Position numbers and translations under genes: made by a program. Source: Planotetraspora silvatica (GTDB lineage: Bacteria > Actinomycetota > Actinomycetes > Streptosporangiales > Streptosporangiaceae). Taken from it: a stretch of 64,000 nt of DNA. Shown one piece after another: positions 8,437 to 17,142 of this stretch (position 1 is its first letter; the number at the start of each line of letters is the position of its first letter). The stretch is taken from the NCBI RefSeq assembly GCF_016863315.1, contig NZ_BOOQ01000047.1, forward strand, positions 1-64,000, given 5' to 3'. The notes under the pieces are model-generated. The model did no database searches. It worked only from the letters and a program-made list of their open reading frames with translations, and was not told the origin of the DNA.

Positions 8437-9030
8437 CACTGTGTGTTATTGAGCCAATCGCTACGTCGTGAGCAGGGGGCTCGCTTCACGGGTTTCACCG
8501 GATAGCCGAAGCGATTGGACTTCGCGGACGCGGGCGCGCCTCATCTCGTGGCGAAGTCCTTTGCGGGTGGCCGTTTCGACGTGAAACGGCGCGCGTTACG
8601 GGGCTGCCGATCATGCGGCGGGGCATTGGGTGGATCCACGCAGGGTGACGGGGGGACGTTCTGCCCTCCCTCACCGTCAGGCAACGGCGTGTCGCGTCGT
8701 TATCCCAATTTCCGGAAAAGGCCGACGGACATTTCGGACACGAAATCACCCTTTTCCGGGACAAAGGTGGACGTAAGTAGATAGACGTCTTGTGATTTTG
8801 TCGTCACTCTGCGTATGGACCCTAGAATGCCGCTCGAATCCATTGCGTACACGGTGTGTTACCTGTGACCATGAAATGGAAGGTCCGGAATCCCCTCCAG
8901 CCGGGTCGGCCGAGGTGGCGGTATTTTCCGTGGCTTGCGGGCAGACCCCAATGGAATGGAGTTCCCGGTTGGACCTTTAACCGTATTCGTGGTCACAAGC
9001 CGCGAATAGAGCATATCGGGGGAGGCCACA
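8437..9030. other. Gene-free region with overlapping stem-loops
   Basis: I see no convincing gene between the PHP gene and the small ORF at 9031. The region holds CCAATCGCT (8454-8462) complementary to AGCGATTGG (8510-8518). It also holds GGACTTCGC (8517-8525) complementary to GCGAAGTCC (8551-8559), and an 8-bp hairpin with a 5-nt loop at 8570-8590 (GCCGTTTC/GAAACGGC). The first two pairings share bases 8517-8518 and so compete at that point. A structured leader RNA is possible but unproven. Confidence 0.3.
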
Positions 9031-9219
9031 ATGACGGTTATTCGGCCTCGCGAAAGCGGGGGGCGCGGTCGTGACGGGCGGGGTCGCGACCCGGAGTACG
9101 GCTCCTGGATAGGAGAGGTGGCGAGAGTGGTCCGGGACGTGGTCGACAGCACGCCCCGGACCATCCGCCTCTGCATTCTGATCGCGGTTGCCGCCGCGTC
9201 ATGGGCATACCTCAAGTAG
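9031..9219 (+). CDS. Small membrane protein of unknown function
   Basis: A 62-residue protein with a strong GGGGGAGG ribosome site 7 bp before its ATG. The first half is very Arg/Gly-rich (RESGGRGRDGRGRD). The second half has a single predicted membrane helix (TIRLCILIAVAAASWAYL) ending three residues from the C-terminus, so it would be a tail-anchored type with a basic cytosolic head. It stands alone between two long gene-poor gaps. No family is recognised. Confidence 0.55.
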   Translation: MTVIRPRESGGRGRDGRGRDPEYGSWIGEVARVVRDVVDSTPRTIRLCILIAVAAASWAYLK

Positions 9220-10180
9220 CGCTGGTGACGTACCTGTGGCCGCGGGCCCTAGGTTAAGCCGAGCAGGTCCTCCAAACGGTCCGATTTACGGGATCGCGAC
9301 GATAATGAGGACCAACGCCAACGCTTGACCAGGGCCCGCCGCCAAGGCCGTGGGAGTCGTTTCACAGAGTCGTGGGCGACTTCCCATAGATGAACCGCCG
9401 GGTGGACCGCCGGCAGGTGCGTTCCTTCCGTTCCGGTGTTCGGCGGATGCCCCATGAATGCCCGTTAGGCGGCGGCTGTGCGTGGTCGGGTGCGGCTGTG
9501 CCCAGCCCGAGTCGGGGACGGCCGAGCGAATGGCCGAGCGAACGGCCGAGGAGATGGCCGAAGAGAATCGGACGCGAATCCGAAGCCGAGTCCCATTGAA
9601 TCCGCAGTGAATCCTCGCGATCGGCCCAGAACCCGTGTGCGATTAAGTGCTGAGATATCGCACGATTTCGGATCCGTCGGCCGGGTCACTGCGTGAACAT
9701 CCGGAGGAAATGGACCTGTGTGTCCACGCGAGCGTGCCGCATCCCCTCATTCCTCTCCTCCTCGGGCCCGGCCCGCCGGACCGCGTCGGGCTCTGCCGGT
9801 CGTCACTCTCCGGATCCGGCCGCGGGTCGCCGGCAGAGATCCGGCAGAGATCCGGCAGCAGACGGAGCAGTGGTTTGGCGTCATCTTTGAGCTTTTGGGT
9901 GATTTGCCGCCCTCGGTCGGGATAAGGGCGCGGTAGGTGAAGTAATCGCGATGCCGCCGACGCCTTCGATGTCGTCGGTGCATGCGTCTGGGAGGCGCGA
10001 CATCACGTCCGGACACCGCGGGTTCCGCCGTACACCGGCACCTGGGGGAGCGACGCGGACATGACGCCCGCATGACCGGTTCCATCAATCCGGAAGAGAG
10101 ATCGAGATGCGATCACGGCAAGTCGTGCGCCTGCCGGCGCCGGCCCGAACAGCGGGTGATCGGCGGGAAAGGGTCCGGCC
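9220..10180. other. 960-bp region without a supported gene
   Basis: Short open frames here are Arg/Pro/Ser-rich on both strands and look like composition artefacts. The notable content is a 12-bp tandem repeat (four units of GGCCGAGCGAAT type) at 9520-9567 and a GGCAGAGATCC direct repeat near 9830-9860. No promoter or RNA gene is evident. Confidence 0.5.
9520..9567. repeat. 12-bp tandem repeat, four units
   Basis: Units start at 9520, 9532, 9544 and 9556. The first two differ at one base and the last two diverge at their 3' half (GGCCGAGGAGAT, GGCCGAAGAGAA). Confidence 0.7.
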
Positions 10181-11362
10181 GTGACGACGGCGGTCCGCTC
10201 CCGCGGTGCGAGGGCGCATCCTGCCGTCGCCGCGCATGCGGCCCCCGTCCCGGCGCTCACCATGGGAGTGGAGGAGGAGTTCCTGCTGCTCGACCCCGAG
10301 ACGGGACGGGTGGTGCCCGGGGCCGATGTCGTCCGCGGGCGCGTCCGTGGTTCCATCGCGGCCCGGCTGGTCCCTGAGCTGACCCGATTCCAGGTCGAGA
10401 GCAACTCCGAGGTCCACACCGATCTGGACCGTCTCGGCGACGACCTGCTCGAATTGCGCAGGGTGGCCGCGTCGGCCGCCGCCGCGTCCGGACTGGGCCT
10501 GGTCGCCTGCGGGACGGCACTCAGCGGGAACGTGGGGATCCCGCCGTTGAGCCGGTCTCCCCGTTACCACGACATCGCCCGGGAGTTCCGCGCCGTCATC
10601 CGCGGGCAGGGCGTCTGCGGGTGCCACGTTCACATCGGGATGGACGATCACGAGGAGGCCGTGCAGGTCAGCAACCACACGCGCCCGTGGCTGCCGGTGC
10701 TGCTGGCGCTGACGGTCAACTCTCCGATCGCCGACGAGCTCGACACCGGGTACGCCAGTTGGCGGACGATGTTGATAGGCCGGTGGCCGAGCGCGGAGCC
10801 GCCGCCCTTCTTCCACTCGTTCGGGCACTACGAGAGCCTCGTCTCCGGCCTGCGGGCGAGCGGGGCGATCATGGATCGCGGCATGGTGTACTGGCTGGTC
10901 CGGATCTCCGATCACGTGCCCACGCTGGAGTTCCGCACCGCCGACGTCTGCGCGACGGTGGAGGAGACCGTGCTGCTCGCCGCGCTCGTCCGGGCGCTCG
11001 CCGCGACCGCCGTGCTCGACGTCCGGGCGGGGATCGCGGCACCGCAGATCGACCAGACACTGCTGCGGGCGGCCTTCTGGCGGGCGGCTCGGGACGGCAT
11101 GGACGGTCATGGGCTCGACCTGCTCACCGGTAGCCGAGTGCCCGCCTGGCGGCTGGTCCGCAGGTTGATCGACCGGGTACGGCCGAGCCTCGCGGCCAGC
11201 GGTGATCTGCGCACGGTGACCGCCGCCCTGGATTCCATCCGGCGCGTCGGTTCCGGAGCGGCGCGCCAGCGCGCCGCCTACGCACGCCGCGGCCACCTGC
11301 CGGATGTGGCCCGGCTGCTGATCGAGCAGACCGTCGCCGCACCCGCGCGCAGGGCTCTGTGA
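10181..11362 (+). CDS. Carboxylate-amine ligase, glutamate-cysteine ligase type 2 (YbdK/GCS2) family
   Basis: A 393-residue protein of the ATP-grasp-like GCS2 family, which joins a carboxylate such as glutamate to an amine such as cysteine. Family landmarks are MGVEEEFLLLD near residue 28, ELTRFQVESNSEVHTDLDRL, GCHVHIGMDD with paired histidines, and PTLEFRTADVCATVEET towards the C-terminus. The length fits YbdK-type enzymes (about 370 residues) plus a roughly 25-residue Ala-rich N-terminal extension. The GTG at 10181 has GGGAAAGGG upstream; a start closer to MGVEEEF is also possible. The physiological substrate is not evident. No ergothioneine or mycothiol genes are adjacent. Confidence 0.9.
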   Translation: MTTAVRSRGARAHPAVAAHAAPVPALTMGVEEEFLLLDPETGRVVPGADVVRGRVRGSIAARLVPELTRFQVESNSEVHTDLDRLGDDLLELRRVAASAAAASGLGLVACGTALSGNVGIPPLSRSPRYHDIAREFRAVIRGQGVCGCHVHIGMDDHEEAVQVSNHTRPWLPVLLALTVNSPIADELDTGYASWRTMLIGRWPSAEPPPFFHSFGHYESLVSGLRASGAIMDRGMVYWLVRISDHVPTLEFRTADVCATVEETVLLAALVRALAATAVLDVRAGIAAPQIDQTLLRAAFWRAARDGMDGHGLDLLTGSRVPAWRLVRRLIDRVRPSLAASGDLRTVTAALDSIRRVGSGAARQRAAYARRGHLPDVARLLIEQTVAAPARRAL

Positions 11363-11364
11363 AG

Positions 11365-11379
11365 ACCGGGGCCCGGTCC
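11365..11379. terminator. Weak hairpin between convergent genes
   Basis: GACCGG, a GGC loop and CCGGTC form a short stem directly after the ligase stop codon, facing the convergent TetR gene that ends at 11429. There is no T-run. Confidence 0.3.
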
Positions 11380-11428
11380 TCAAGGTCTCCAGGGCGCTCG
11401 GGGTGCGGGGTGAGGGGTGCTCGGGTGC

Positions 11429-12064
11429 TCAGTCCGCGCCGGTCGAGGTGTGCCTGAGCAGCCCGTAGAGCGCCGCGCCGCTGATCGCGTCGGCCTCCTC
11501 CGGGGTGAGCGGACGGTGGCCGGAGATCAGCCGGAAGACGAGGGGCCCGAAGAGGATGTCGATGGCGGTCTCCACGTCGATGGCCGGATCGACCTCGCCA
11601 CGCCGTACGGCACGCTCCCACAGCACCCCGATCGCCACGCGCCTGCCGTGCAGGAAGTAGACGCGGAAATAGGGCGCGGCGCCGGGGTCGCTCACACAGG
11701 CGGCCAGGAGCTGGGCGAACACGGTTCCCGCCGGACTGGCGTAGAAGGCGCTGACCAGGCGGACCTGCTCGGCGAGATCGCCGCGGGCCGTACCGGTGTC
11801 CGGCAGCGCAACGGTCTCGGCCATGCGACGCCCGAACGCCTCGGCCGCGACGGCGGTCTTCGACGGCCAGTGCTTGTAGAGGGTGGCCTTGCTGACCCCC
11901 GAGCGTTCGGCGATCGCGTCGACCGTCACGGCCGGGAGGCCGCCCTCGTCGAGCAGGTCGCAGGTCGCTCGGAGCGCGGCCTCGTGGACCCGGCGGCTGC
12001 GTGCGCCGGTCGGGTGCACGAGGATCCCCTCGGGTACCCGCGCGGGCTCAGCCTCGGGTGACAT
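11429..12064 (-). CDS. TetR/AcrR-family transcriptional repressor
   Basis: A 211-residue regulator. The N-terminal helix-turn-helix (about 25-70) reads LLDEGGLPAVTVDAIAERSG then VSKATLYKHWPSK, the classic TetR recognition helix. The remainder is a ligand-binding and dimerisation domain of the TetR_C type. It begins inside the last codons of the SDR gene (overlap about 17 bp), so the two form one operon. ATGs at 12064 and 12076 are both possible; neither has a clear ribosome site, which fits translational coupling. It probably represses its own operon through the palindrome upstream of the SDR gene. Confidence 0.9.
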   Translation of the reverse strand: MSPEAEPARVPEGILVHPTGARSRRVHEAALRATCDLLDEGGLPAVTVDAIAERSGVSKATLYKHWPSKTAVAAEAFGRRMAETVALPDTGTARGDLAEQVRLVSAFYASPAGTVFAQLLAACVSDPGAAPYFRVYFLHGRRVAIGVLWERAVRRGEVDPAIDVETAIDILFGPLVFRLISGHRPLTPEEADAISGAALYGLLRHTSTGAD

Positions 12065-12929
12065 CGGCGCCGACATCGGGATGGTCCGTCGAGACGGACA
12101 CGGCACGCCAGGTGTCGAGCTCGCGCCGTACGGTCGCCAGCTTCTCCTCCACCCGTTCCACGCAGTCGGCGCCGAGTTGCAGCCGCAACGGCGCGCGGGG
12201 CGACTCGGCGATGTCGACGATGGCCGCGGCGGCCTTGACCGGATCGCCGCGCTGGACATGGTTGACCATGACCGCGTTGTGGCGCATGGCGCCTGACGAG
12301 GCGGAGTAGTCGGAGATCTGAGCCGTCTCGGTGTGCAGGCTGCTCGCGTCGAGGAAGTCGGTGCGGAAATAGCCCGGCTCGACGATGGTGACCTTGATCC
12401 CGAGCGGTTCGAGCTCGGCGCTCATCGCCTCGGAGAATCCCTCCATCGCGAACTTGGTCGCGGAGTAGATGCCCCACCCGGGGGAGCCGGCGAACCCGCC
12501 GACCGAGCTGATGTTGATCACATGCCCGGACTTCTGCCGGCGCAACACGGGCAACACCGCTCGCTGCACGTTGAGCGTGCCGAACACGTTGGTGTCGAAC
12601 ACCGCTCGGGCGGCGGCGTCACTCGCCTCTTCGACCGCGCTGAGCAGGCCGCGCCCGGCGTTGTTGACGAGGACGTCGATACGCCCGAACGTCTGTACGG
12701 CACGAGCGACGGCCGCGTGCGACTGCGCCTCGTCGACGATGTCCAGATCGACGGGGAGAAGCCGGTCGTCCGCGCCGGGGAACCGGTCGTGTATCCGGTC
12801 GTATATGCGGTCGTGTATCCGGGAGCTGTCGCGGGCGGTCGCGACGACCTGGTGCCCGCGGGAGAGCGCCGCACGGACGATCTCGCTCCCGAAGCCTCGT
12901 GAGGCTCCGGTGACGAACCAGACGCTCAT
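12048..12929 (-). CDS. Classical short-chain dehydrogenase/reductase
   Basis: A 293-residue SDR with the cofactor motif TGASRGFG, the structural NNAG motif, the catalytic serine in NISSVGG and the YSATK active site. This is the NADP-type oxidoreductase group that includes many Streptomyces ketoreductase-like enzymes of unknown substrate. Near residue 40 it carries a tandem RIHDRIYDRIHDR insertion encoded by three 12-bp repeats (12783-12818). This lengthens the loop after the second beta strand, which normally sets cofactor preference. It heads an operon with the TetR gene. Confidence 0.92.
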   Translation of the reverse strand: MSVWFVTGASRGFGSEIVRAALSRGHQVVATARDSSRIHDRIYDRIHDRFPGADDRLLPVDLDIVDEAQSHAAVARAVQTFGRIDVLVNNAGRGLLSAVEEASDAAARAVFDTNVFGTLNVQRAVLPVLRRQKSGHVINISSVGGFAGSPGWGIYSATKFAMEGFSEAMSAELEPLGIKVTIVEPGYFRTDFLDASSLHTETAQISDYSASSGAMRHNAVMVNHVQRGDPVKAAAAIVDIAESPRAPLRLQLGADCVERVEEKLATVRRELDTWRAVSVSTDHPDVGADVTRG

Positions 12930-12997
12930 CTCGTCCTCCTCATGGAGTTCACCCTCAGCCGATCAAGCCGACAGCCGATCAAGCCGATGAAACTAAA

Positions 12998-13014
12998 CTG
13001 AACGACTAGTTCAG
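12998..13014. promoter_or_regulatory. Probable TetR operator of the SDR-TetR operon
   Basis: CTGAAC-gacta-GTTCAG, a perfect 6-bp inverted repeat, lies about 70-85 bp upstream of the SDR start within an AT-richer stretch. This is the form and position expected for autorepression by the operon's TetR protein. Confidence 0.55.
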
Positions 13015-13128
13015 ATTAGATCGCGGAGGCGGCATGGAGCAAGCGGCGTCAATTCCCCCGTCGGTTCTCAGCCCGGTTGACCAGCCCGGTTGACCAGCCT
13101 GTTTGCCGGCCCGGGTGCCAGGGCCGGT

Positions 13129-14496
13129 CTATGGCCGGTTGCCGGGCCGGCCGCTGTCGGTCATCGCACTCAGGCGCATGACGAATCGGGCGCCCCGGGG
13201 GGAGTCCTCCACTTTGAGCGTGCCGCCGTGGGCCTCGACGATTTCACGGGAGATCGCGAGCCCGAGGCCGGTTCCGCCGGGGTCGCGGCGACGGGCGTCG
13301 TCCAGGCGGGTGAACCGGGCGAAGACGCGTTCGCGGTCGCGGGGGGCGATGCCCGCGCCGTCGTCCGTCACGCTCACGACGGCCTGGCCGTTCTCCGACT
13401 CGACGGTCACCTCGACGCTGCTGTCGGCATGGCGGCGGGCGTTGTTCAACAGGTTGTCGATGACCCGCATCAACTGGATGCGGCAGCCGCTGACCCGTAC
13501 GTCGCCGGTCGCGTTCACATGCACGGGCACGGTGTCGATCCGGCCCGTCACCGCCTCCTTCGCCAAGGCGCCGAGCTCGATCGGCTCAGGCGGCTCCGGG
13601 TCGCTGGCGCGCAGACGGGCCAGCACCAGCAGGTCGCTGACGATGGCCTCGAGCCGGTTCGTGGTCGACAGCGCCGTCCGGAGGGTCTCCTGCGCGTCGA
13701 CGTCCTCGGGATGAGCGATCGCGTCCTCAAGGGCCACGCGCAGGCCCGCGATGGGCGTCCGCAGTTCGTGAGAGGCGTCCGAGGCGAATCGGCGCTGCTG
13801 CTTGACCGCGATTTCGAGCCGGTCGAGTGTCTGGTTGGCGGTCCGCGCGAGCATCGCGATCTCGTCCCTGCCGGGCGGCAGCGGCACCCTCAGGCTGAGG
13901 TCGCTGCCGGTGATCTCCGACATCCGTGCACGGATCGTCTCCACCGGACGGAGTGTCCGGCCGACCAGCGTCCAGGTGACCCAGGCGACGAAGGTCAGGA
14001 TCAGCAATATGCCCGCGAACAGGCCCAAGTCCAGCCAGCAGGTGGCGAGGATGGTCGGCTCGGGGAGTCCGGCGTAGACGACAGGCGAGTTCGCGGCGGG
14101 CGTCACCCGGATCGCCATGAGCAACACGCACTCGTGTCCGGGCTCACACGAGGTGATGTTCTGGAACCGGTCGTTCGACGGAGGGCGGACCGTGCTGATC
14201 GGAGGCCTGTTCCATGCCTGCTTGCTGGCCTGCAGGATGCGTCCGTCCGCGTCGACGATCTGGATCAGGTTGACCCTGGTCATGGAGGGCAACGTGTGCG
14301 GCACGCTGCCGTTCCGCACGGCCGCGCTCCACTGGCTGGCCACGGCCTTGGTGTCCTCGAACGCGTTGGCCTCGACCCGGTACCGGGTGGCCAGGTCGAC
14401 GCTCACGCCGATCGTGACCAGAAAAAGCAATGACAGGGCCGTCGCCATCATCGTGTAGCGCATGCGGATGGAACGGGGGCGGAGCACCGGCCTCAC
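13129..14496 (-). CDS. Sensor histidine kinase (orphan, HAMP-HisKA-HATPase)
   Basis: A 455-residue two-membrane-span sensor kinase. The first span is about residues 14-32 (MATALSLLFLVTIGVSV) and an extracellular sensor region with several cysteines follows. The second span (LGLFAGILLILTFVAWVTWT) leads into a HAMP domain (LRPVETIRARMSEI). The dimerisation box is DASHELRTPIAGL with the phospho-histidine, followed by the N box (DNLLNNARRH), DDGAGI and GGTGLGLAI. The GTG at 14496 was chosen because GGAAGGAG lies 6 bp upstream. No response regulator is adjacent. A paralogue at 15575-17047 shares the RPRSIR N-terminus and domain plan. Confidence 0.93.
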   Translation of the reverse strand: MRPVLRPRSIRMRYTMMATALSLLFLVTIGVSVDLATRYRVEANAFEDTKAVASQWSAAVRNGSVPHTLPSMTRVNLIQIVDADGRILQASKQAWNRPPISTVRPPSNDRFQNITSCEPGHECVLLMAIRVTPAANSPVVYAGLPEPTILATCWLDLGLFAGILLILTFVAWVTWTLVGRTLRPVETIRARMSEITGSDLSLRVPLPPGRDEIAMLARTANQTLDRLEIAVKQQRRFASDASHELRTPIAGLRVALEDAIAHPEDVDAQETLRTALSTTNRLEAIVSDLLVLARLRASDPEPPEPIELGALAKEAVTGRIDTVPVHVNATGDVRVSGCRIQLMRVIDNLLNNARRHADSSVEVTVESENGQAVVSVTDDGAGIAPRDRERVFARFTRLDDARRRDPGGTGLGLAISREIVEAHGGTLKVEDSPRGARFVMRLSAMTDSGRPGNRP

Positions 14497-14602
14497 CCGT
14501 CTCCTTCCGGCCGGGCCCACGGCCACGACGAAGACCGCGGCGGCACAGGGGTCCGGCGCGGGCGGTGGGGAACGGGCTGGAGCCGAGCCTGTCGGGGTGG
14601 CG

Positions 14603-14956
14603 TCATGGGCGACGGGCGTTCAGCAGGTCGAGAGCGCGCTCCGACCGGCTGCCCGGCTCGGCCTGGAAGATGATGAGCTGCTGGCCGGGCGCGCTGTTGA
14701 CGGCGAACGTCTCGCAGTTGAGCCTCAGGTCGCCGATGCCGCGGACGTGGAACAGCTTGGACCCCTGGATCTTGGGCTGCACGTCGTGGCGCTCCCACAG
14801 CCTGTAGTCGGTGCTGACCCCGGCCAGGGTCGCGAGCTCTTCCCGGCGAAGTCCCGGTGTCCGGCGTCGGCCCGTGCGTGACAGTCCGACGTCCTCGATT
14901 GCCGTGCATTCACGGCGAGCTCGGAGAAATTGTCCGAGAAGACTGGATCTGTCCAC
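14603..14956 (-). pseudogene. Internally deleted MmyB-type XRE regulator
   Basis: This 117-residue frame joins the two ends of a normally about 280-residue MmyB-type helix-turn-helix regulator. The N-terminal half (LGQFLRARRE, then GRRRTPGLRREELATLAGVS) matches the HTH start of the family. After TDY it jumps straight to LWERHDVQPK and continues with RLNCETFAVNSAPGQQLIIF and EPGSRSERALDLL, the family's usual C-terminus. The rest of the HTH and most of the ligand-binding domain (about 150 residues) are missing, while the frame stays open. It is most likely a decayed gene; a functional mini-protein cannot be excluded. Confidence 0.7.
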
Positions 14957-15238
14957 ATAGTCACTTTAGGGTGCTATGTCCTTTTTAAGGTGGCAGTGGT
15001 GCACCCAGGCAGAACGCACCCTGGCAGGTCAGGAGGCATGTGGCGGACTATTGGGTCATGGCGACAGCTCAAGATTCATCGTGGTCACCACTTCGGTGGA
15101 ACGCACAGTGATCATCGAGCACCGCCGGCGGGACAGCGGCCCCACGTTTCGATCCTTCCTACCACCGCTCACCGCCGTCACTGCGACTCGTTCCGCGGCT
15201 GGGGGGCCGCCGGGCCGAGAAGGGAGAACAGCAAGCTG

Positions 15239-15499
15239 ATGTTTCTTTACGGCATAGCGATCAGCGAACAGGAAGCGTTGTTCCTCATCGTCAGCGTCCT
15301 GTTCTGGGTAGCGATCATCGGTGGCGTGGGAGCCGTGCTCCGTACCAAGGTTCCCGTCTCCGGACGTGGAGCGGGATCTCGGGAAGAGGACATGTTGTTC
15401 CGGAGGTTCGTCGACGGCGAGATCGACGACGACGAGTACCGGTTCCGCCGTGAAGCCCTCCGTCAGATCCCTCACCCCTGCGGACACGACGGCTCCTGA
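15239..15499 (+). CDS. SHOCT-domain small membrane protein
   Basis: An 86-residue protein with a single membrane helix (about 13-35, ALFLIVSVLFWVAIIGGVGA). A C-terminal SHOCT-like segment follows (REEDMLFRRFVDGEIDDDEY). SHOCT domains are short C-terminal modules of largely unknown role, often in membrane proteins. The start has a GAAGGGAGA site about 12 bp upstream. The gene sits 75 bp before the second histidine kinase on the same strand and may be co-transcribed with it. Confidence 0.8.
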   Translation: MFLYGIAISEQEALFLIVSVLFWVAIIGGVGAVLRTKVPVSGRGAGSREEDMLFRRFVDGEIDDDEYRFRREALRQIPHPCGHDGS

Positions 15500-15574
15500 C
15501 CCAGAGCCGATCCGACGATCCGACCCCAAAACCAGATCCTGAGCGAGACCCGTGAGGGGGTGTGCCGGCACCTT

Positions 15575-17047
15575 ATGCCTCCGTCGCTACGACATCTGCG
15601 GCTGCGTCCGCGGTCGATCAGGGGGCGAGTGACAGCCCTGATCACCTTCTTCGCGGTGCTGTTGCTGGTGCCCGGAGGAGTGGCGGCGGCCGCGGTGGCG
15701 CGGCAACGGCTGACCGACATGGAGTGGGAGCACGCACACGCTCAGGCAGTCATCACGGCAGCGGACATCCGCGCCGGACATCTGACGAATCCGATCACTC
15801 CCCGTGTCACGGGAGCCGACCTCATCCAGGTCGTGGCCTCTGACCACCGTGTCGTCGCATCCTCCATCGGCGCCAAGGCGCTTCCGCCGTTGACCGACGC
15901 GTGGCCGACCAGGCAGGAACCCCGCCTGGACGTGCAGACCTGTGGGCTTCCCCATGTCGGCTGCGTCCGGCTGGAAGCGGTGCTCGTGCCGAGCGTTCCG
16001 GTGAAGCCCGCCGTGAACGGCCCGCCCAGCGGCTCTCCCGGCACCGTGGACACGGCGTCGGCCTTGCAGGGCCCGTTCATCGTCTACGTGGGCGAACGGG
16101 TGTCCAGCCCGATGTCCACGGGGATCTTCGACACGTTGTTCGCGATCCAGGTCGCCGGCCTGATCTTCCTCACCGCCTGGGCGACCTGGAAGGTCACCGG
16201 CCGGACGTTGCGCCCCGTGGGGGCGATCAGGGCTGAGCTGGCCGCGATCAACGTCAACGACCTGAGCAGCCGTGTTCCCGAACCGGTCGGCGAGGACGAG
16301 ATCGCACGGCTGGCCAGAACGATCAACAACACCCTCGGCCGGCTCGACCACGCTCAGCGCGGGCTGGAGCAGATGCTCGAGCAACAGCGGCAGTTCGCCT
16401 CCGACGCCTCCCACGAACTGCGCACCCCGATCGCGGGACTCCGTACGCAGTTGGAGGACGCCGTGCTCCATTTCGACGCGACCGACCTCCACGCGATGCT
16501 CGACCACGCGCTGGGCGACGTCGACCGCCTGGAGGCGATCGCCGCGGACCTGCTGCTCCTGGCCCGCCTGGGCACCGATGCGCCGGAGAACCGGGTCTCC
16601 CTCGACCTGGCCGAACTGGTCGAGGGAGAGGTCTCCACCCGGGCCGGCCGGCATCCGACCCATCTCCGCCTGGAGGCCGGCACCATGGTCGGCGTCGTTC
16701 CCGGGCAGATGCGCCGGGCGCTGTGCAATCTCCTGGACAACGCGCAGCGCCATGCCAAGGGCGCCGTGTCCGTCGACGTCCGCCGGGCCGGCGACGGCGC
16801 CGAGCTGATCGTCAGCGACGACGGGGAGGGCATCCCCGTGGCCGACAGGGAGCGGGTCTTCCTGCGGTTCACCCGGCTGGACACCGCTCGGAGCCGCGCC
16901 CACGGCGGAACGGGCCTGGGCCTGGCCATCGCCCAGGAGATCGCCCGCGCCCATCACGGCACGTTGTCCGTCGAGGACTCGCCCAACGGCGGCGCCCGCT
17001 TCGTCCTCCGTGTTCCCCTCGACGAATCGTCTCCGGCGAAGAGCTGA
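15575..17047 (+). CDS. Sensor histidine kinase (orphan, HAMP-HisKA-HATPase), paralogue of the 13129 gene
   Basis: A sensor kinase of about 490 residues. The first membrane span (VTALITFFAVLLLVPGGVAA) precedes a Cys-containing extracellular sensor. The second span (FAIQVAGLIFLTAWATWKV) leads into HAMP (LRPVGAIRAELAAI). Catalytic motifs are DASHELRTPIAGL, NLLDNAQRHAKG, DDGEGI and GGTGLGLAIAQEI. An in-frame GTG at 15560 is an alternative start, but its ribosome site would abut the codon. No response regulator gene is near. Five 12-bp tandem repeats overlap the stop codon region. Input and partner are unknown. Confidence 0.92.
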   Translation: MPPSLRHLRLRPRSIRGRVTALITFFAVLLLVPGGVAAAAVARQRLTDMEWEHAHAQAVITAADIRAGHLTNPITPRVTGADLIQVVASDHRVVASSIGAKALPPLTDAWPTRQEPRLDVQTCGLPHVGCVRLEAVLVPSVPVKPAVNGPPSGSPGTVDTASALQGPFIVYVGERVSSPMSTGIFDTLFAIQVAGLIFLTAWATWKVTGRTLRPVGAIRAELAAINVNDLSSRVPEPVGEDEIARLARTINNTLGRLDHAQRGLEQMLEQQRQFASDASHELRTPIAGLRTQLEDAVLHFDATDLHAMLDHALGDVDRLEAIAADLLLLARLGTDAPENRVSLDLAELVEGEVSTRAGRHPTHLRLEAGTMVGVVPGQMRRALCNLLDNAQRHAKGAVSVDVRRAGDGAELIVSDDGEGIPVADRERVFLRFTRLDTARSRAHGGTGLGLAIAQEIARAHHGTLSVEDSPNGGARFVLRVPLDESSPAKS

Positions 17048-17100
17048 CGGGGGAGCTGATGGGGGAGCTGACGGGGGAACCGGCGAGGGAGCCGGCGAGG
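17041..17100. repeat. 12-bp tandem repeat, five units, across a stop codon
   Basis: Units begin at 17041, 17053, 17065, 17077 and 17089 (GAGCTGACGGGG type, the last two GAxCCGGCGAGG). The kinase stop TGA at 17045-17047 lies in the first unit, so the array is at the very 3' end of the gene. Confidence 0.75.
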
Positions 17101-17107
17101 AGTCGTC

Positions 17108-17134
17108 GGGGCCGCCATCGGCACGTGCGGCCCC
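17108..17134. terminator. Bidirectional terminator-like hairpin between convergent genes
   Basis: GGGGCCGC (17108-17115) pairs perfectly with GCGGCCCC (17127-17134) across an 11-nt loop. It lies between the convergent histidine kinase and NAD(P)-binding genes. Confidence 0.5.
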
Positions 17135-17142
17135 GGAGCGGT

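Noticed and set aside
9718-9936. 72-residue frame with DPAEIRQQTEQWFGVIF
   Set aside because: The sequence contains GGCAGAGATCC repeats, no ribosome site fits, and no homologous family is recognised.
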